The notes under the pieces were generated by a model. It did not search any database. It saw only the letters and a program-made list of their open reading frames with translations, and had not been told where the DNA came from. Shown here in pieces: positions 62,249-64,000 of a DNA stretch of 64,000 nucleotides. The translations under genes and the position numbers were made by a program. The stretch is taken from the NCBI RefSeq assembly GCF_003014535.1, contig NZ_PYGD01000010.1, positions 148,707 to 212,706 on the forward strand, read 5' to 3'. How positions within the stretch are numbered: the first letter of the stretch is position 1; each line of letters begins with the position of its first letter. This DNA is from Taibaiella chishuiensis. GTDB taxonomy: Bacteria > Bacteroidota > Bacteroidia > Chitinophagales > Chitinophagaceae.

Positions 62249-62803
62249 ATGCAAGCCATGACAAAGGAAGCCATCAATAAATATTTGGACGAGCTGGAAC
62301 ACCGGCTTATAAACGAAGCGGAGCAAATAACTATTGGGGTAAATGCTTCATGGGTTAATCAATTTGCTAATGAGGCTGCGGTGTATATTTTTAGAGAAGA
62401 TGGCGTAATTGTACATGTGGGAGAAACGAAGAGTTTGAATGCGCTCATGATAAAGTTGGTAAGCAGCAAAAGTGCTGCTGATGATATGGGCATGCTGTTG
62501 CAGGAGGTTGTTGCCAAACATTTAAAGCTATCGTACCTGTTGGTAGATTTGGGAAGGAAGGAATTGGAGGAAAGGATTTTGGAACGGATAAAGACTGCTA
62601 CAAAAAGCTATACCAAAGCGGGCAAACAACAGGCGCATAAAAATGCTTATGAGCGTTGGACGGAGGAGGATGATGAACGGCTGGAGCTGCTTTTTTGCGA
62701 AGGAAAATCGGTGCGGGAATTGATGAACATTTTTGCGAGAAATGAAGGGGCCATAGAATCGAGAATAAAGAAACTGGAATTGAGAGAGAAATACGATCGC
62801 TAA
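62249..62803 (+). CDS. GIY-YIG-like protein fused to a C-terminal HTH, 184 aa
   Basis: Residues 43-113 follow the GIY-YIG pattern: AAVYIFREDG in place of GIY, VHVGETKSLN in place of YIG-x-T-x-x-L, and the catalytic-Glu helix KELEERILERI. The second Tyr is His56 and the usual Arg after the T-x-x-L is absent, so activity is doubtful. Residues 136-184 (RWTEEDDERLELLFCEGKSV, then NEGAIESRIKKL) are a Myb/Trp-rich HTH of the kind found at the ends of Bacteroidota helicases and endonucleases. ATG at 62258 is an alternative start. Confidence 0.65.
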   Translation: MQAMTKEAINKYLDELEHRLINEAEQITIGVNASWVNQFANEAAVYIFREDGVIVHVGETKSLNALMIKLVSSKSAADDMGMLLQEVVAKHLKLSYLLVDLGRKELEERILERIKTATKSYTKAGKQQAHKNAYERWTEEDDERLELLFCEGKSVRELMNIFARNEGAIESRIKKLELREKYDR

Positions 62804-62852
62804 GGCTCTATCTAGCCCGTACCCTTGTTGTTTTTAAGAAATATAAGAACAA

Positions 62853-63845
62853 ATGATTTACAATACCGAGGATAGAATTGGTGTTTATTCGGTAGCTAAA
62901 ATTTTCACTGAAAATTTAGGATGGATATTTCGTGAACAGCCTGTTAGTGATTTTGGTATAGATGGATTTGTTGAAGTAACAACGATAAGCCTCGATTTAA
63001 AGAATAAGATCCCAACAGGACGGTTAATAGGTGTTCAAATAAAATCGGGCAAGAGTTTTTTCAAAGAGAATAATGACGATCACTTTATTTTTCGCGGAAA
63101 AAAAAAGCACCTGAGTTATTGGCTCAATCATTCTATCCCTGTTATTATAGTGCTGTACGACAAAGAAACTAATTATGCGTATTGGGAGAACGTCAATGAA
63201 TCGACCGTCAGTTTAACCAATAAATCTTTTAAGATTAAAATTCCCAAAAAGAACTTATTGGAACATACTAGTAGAGAGGCTCTAAATGGTATAGCAGTTT
63301 TTAAAGATAAGTATCAATATAAGCTTTGGTTGCTGCAAGTCTCAGCAGAAGCCATAGAATCAGCGATGAGGGTAAAACTATTTGCTTATGTCGAAATCGA
63401 TGGCATTCCCAATTCTGACGACTATTACATATCATTGGTGCTTACGGATGAAGAAAACCGAAACTATGCGGAGTTGATATACAACAGCCCAGACACGCCT
63501 AATACTTATAGTTATCATTTCCTAATCTCTAATGAAAAAAGCCTTAAAGCTGCAATAGCTGATTTTCTTCCGTGGGCAGATATATTTTTGGACGGAGTGG
63601 CATTTACTGATGAAGTGCTAACGGAATACTTAGCGAATATAATCTTGGGAATAGGAAATGAAGATTTTCAGAATGATGTGGAAGATTTAATAAGGGAAAA
63701 CTCTTTCTTAAAACTTGCATGTTATTTGACCGGTTCTTTTACTTTCAGATTGGATATAAAAGCAAATGAGCTTGCCAAAGCTTTTCTAGTGATAAATAAT
63801 TTTTTAAGCAAAGAGCCTATTGTTAAGCAAAGAGTTTTTCTTTAG
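62853..63845 (+). CDS. DUF4365-type PD-(D/E)XK-like protein, 330 aa
   Basis: The N-terminal ~160 residues fit DUF4365: LGWIFREQPVSDFGIDGFVE (residues 22-41), GRLIGVQIKSGKSFF (56-70) and the following HLSYWLNHSIPVIIVLYD. Asp37, Glu41 and the Q62-x-K64 pair form a likely PD-(D/E)XK nuclease site. The C-terminal half has no recognised domain. DUF4365 proteins occur in defence loci and with toxin-like effectors; the target is unknown. A+T-rich like the ATPase and HNH genes, and 49 nt from the GIY-YIG-like gene. Confidence 0.78.
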   Translation: MIYNTEDRIGVYSVAKIFTENLGWIFREQPVSDFGIDGFVEVTTISLDLKNKIPTGRLIGVQIKSGKSFFKENNDDHFIFRGKKKHLSYWLNHSIPVIIVLYDKETNYAYWENVNESTVSLTNKSFKIKIPKKNLLEHTSREALNGIAVFKDKYQYKLWLLQVSAEAIESAMRVKLFAYVEIDGIPNSDDYYISLVLTDEENRNYAELIYNSPDTPNTYSYHFLISNEKSLKAAIADFLPWADIFLDGVAFTDEVLTEYLANIILGIGNEDFQNDVEDLIRENSFLKLACYLTGSFTFRLDIKANELAKAFLVINNFLSKEPIVKQRVFL

Positions 63846-64000
63846 TTTACTATACTATACCTCACGGCTTCGCCACCTCACCCCAGGCCCACCCACCACC
63901 CCACTTGTAAGCTCACCTTGAATACTACCGCTTAAAAGTAGAGTTTTTTGTTAGAGATCATTCAGTTTTGCCCTATAAACCCTGGAGCCAGGGAAAAGAA

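Noticed and set aside
1..64000. tRNA or rRNA genes
   Set aside because: Looked for T-loop and CCA-proximal patterns while reading both strands; none convincing. A tRNAscan run would settle it.

Overview
The window looks like a chromosomal segment of a Bacteroidota bacterium, most likely a Chitinophagaceae-type soil or freshwater organism (family inferred from gene content only). Three things point there. Several secreted proteins end in type IX secretion (T9SS) sorting domains, and the T9SS regulator PorX is present. Many genes are preceded by the Bacteroidota -7 box TAnnTTTG. The housekeeping proteins (long IspH, long QueA, arginase, Mpl, RimO) have the sizes and sequence flavour of that phylum. 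I see no rRNA, tRNA, CRISPR array, intact transposase or prophage.

Layout. 1-4.9 kb: 3' end of a large T9SS-linked protein, then a PIG-L deacetylase. 5-14 kb: a repeat-filled spacer, then rdgB, ilvE, a thioredoxin, arginase, ispH, a glycosyltransferase, a thioesterase and a saccharopine dehydrogenase. 14-26 kb: tyrosine catabolism (hppD, hmgA), a MscS channel, porX, an SDR, proC, an acyl-CoA carboxylase subunit and mpl. 26-38 kb: a tiny lipoprotein, a catalytic/non-catalytic M16 peptidase pair, an ABC permease, exbD, yihY, marR, xerD, a LUD protein, queA, T9SS cargo and an AraC regulator. 38-47 kb: an orphan DarA-like flavodoxin-fold protein, a secreted protein of unknown function embedded in repeats, leuS, anmK and rimO. 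47-55 kb: T9SS cargo, an S41 peptidase, a lanthipeptide-like RiPP precursor, a GNAT acetyltransferase and more T9SS cargo.

55.8-64 kb is an accessory island, visibly A+T-rich in its coding part from about 58.2 kb. It opens with an IS3-like transposase remnant and about 1 kb of non-coding DNA packed with long inverted repeats, including a predicted pseudoknot and a candidate structured RNA. It continues with two SymE-like toxin genes that share a duplicated 64-nt upstream cassette, an XRE regulator with a palindrome over its promoter, a Septu-like pair (ABC-type ATPase plus HNH nuclease) whose ATPase carries an unusual N-terminal extension of about 320 residues, a degenerate GIY-YIG/HTH fusion and a DUF4365 PD-(D/E)XK-like protein. 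This looks like a defence island and is the best place to search for a new system.

Two other genome-scale patterns stand out. One is a family of 81-82 bp tandem repeats built around GATCCTTCGCTGCGCTCAGG, placed mainly between convergent genes and bounded by inverted TTAGATATTAGATG tracts. The other is a set of promoters whose -7 box lies so close to the start codon that the mRNAs should be leaderless or nearly so.
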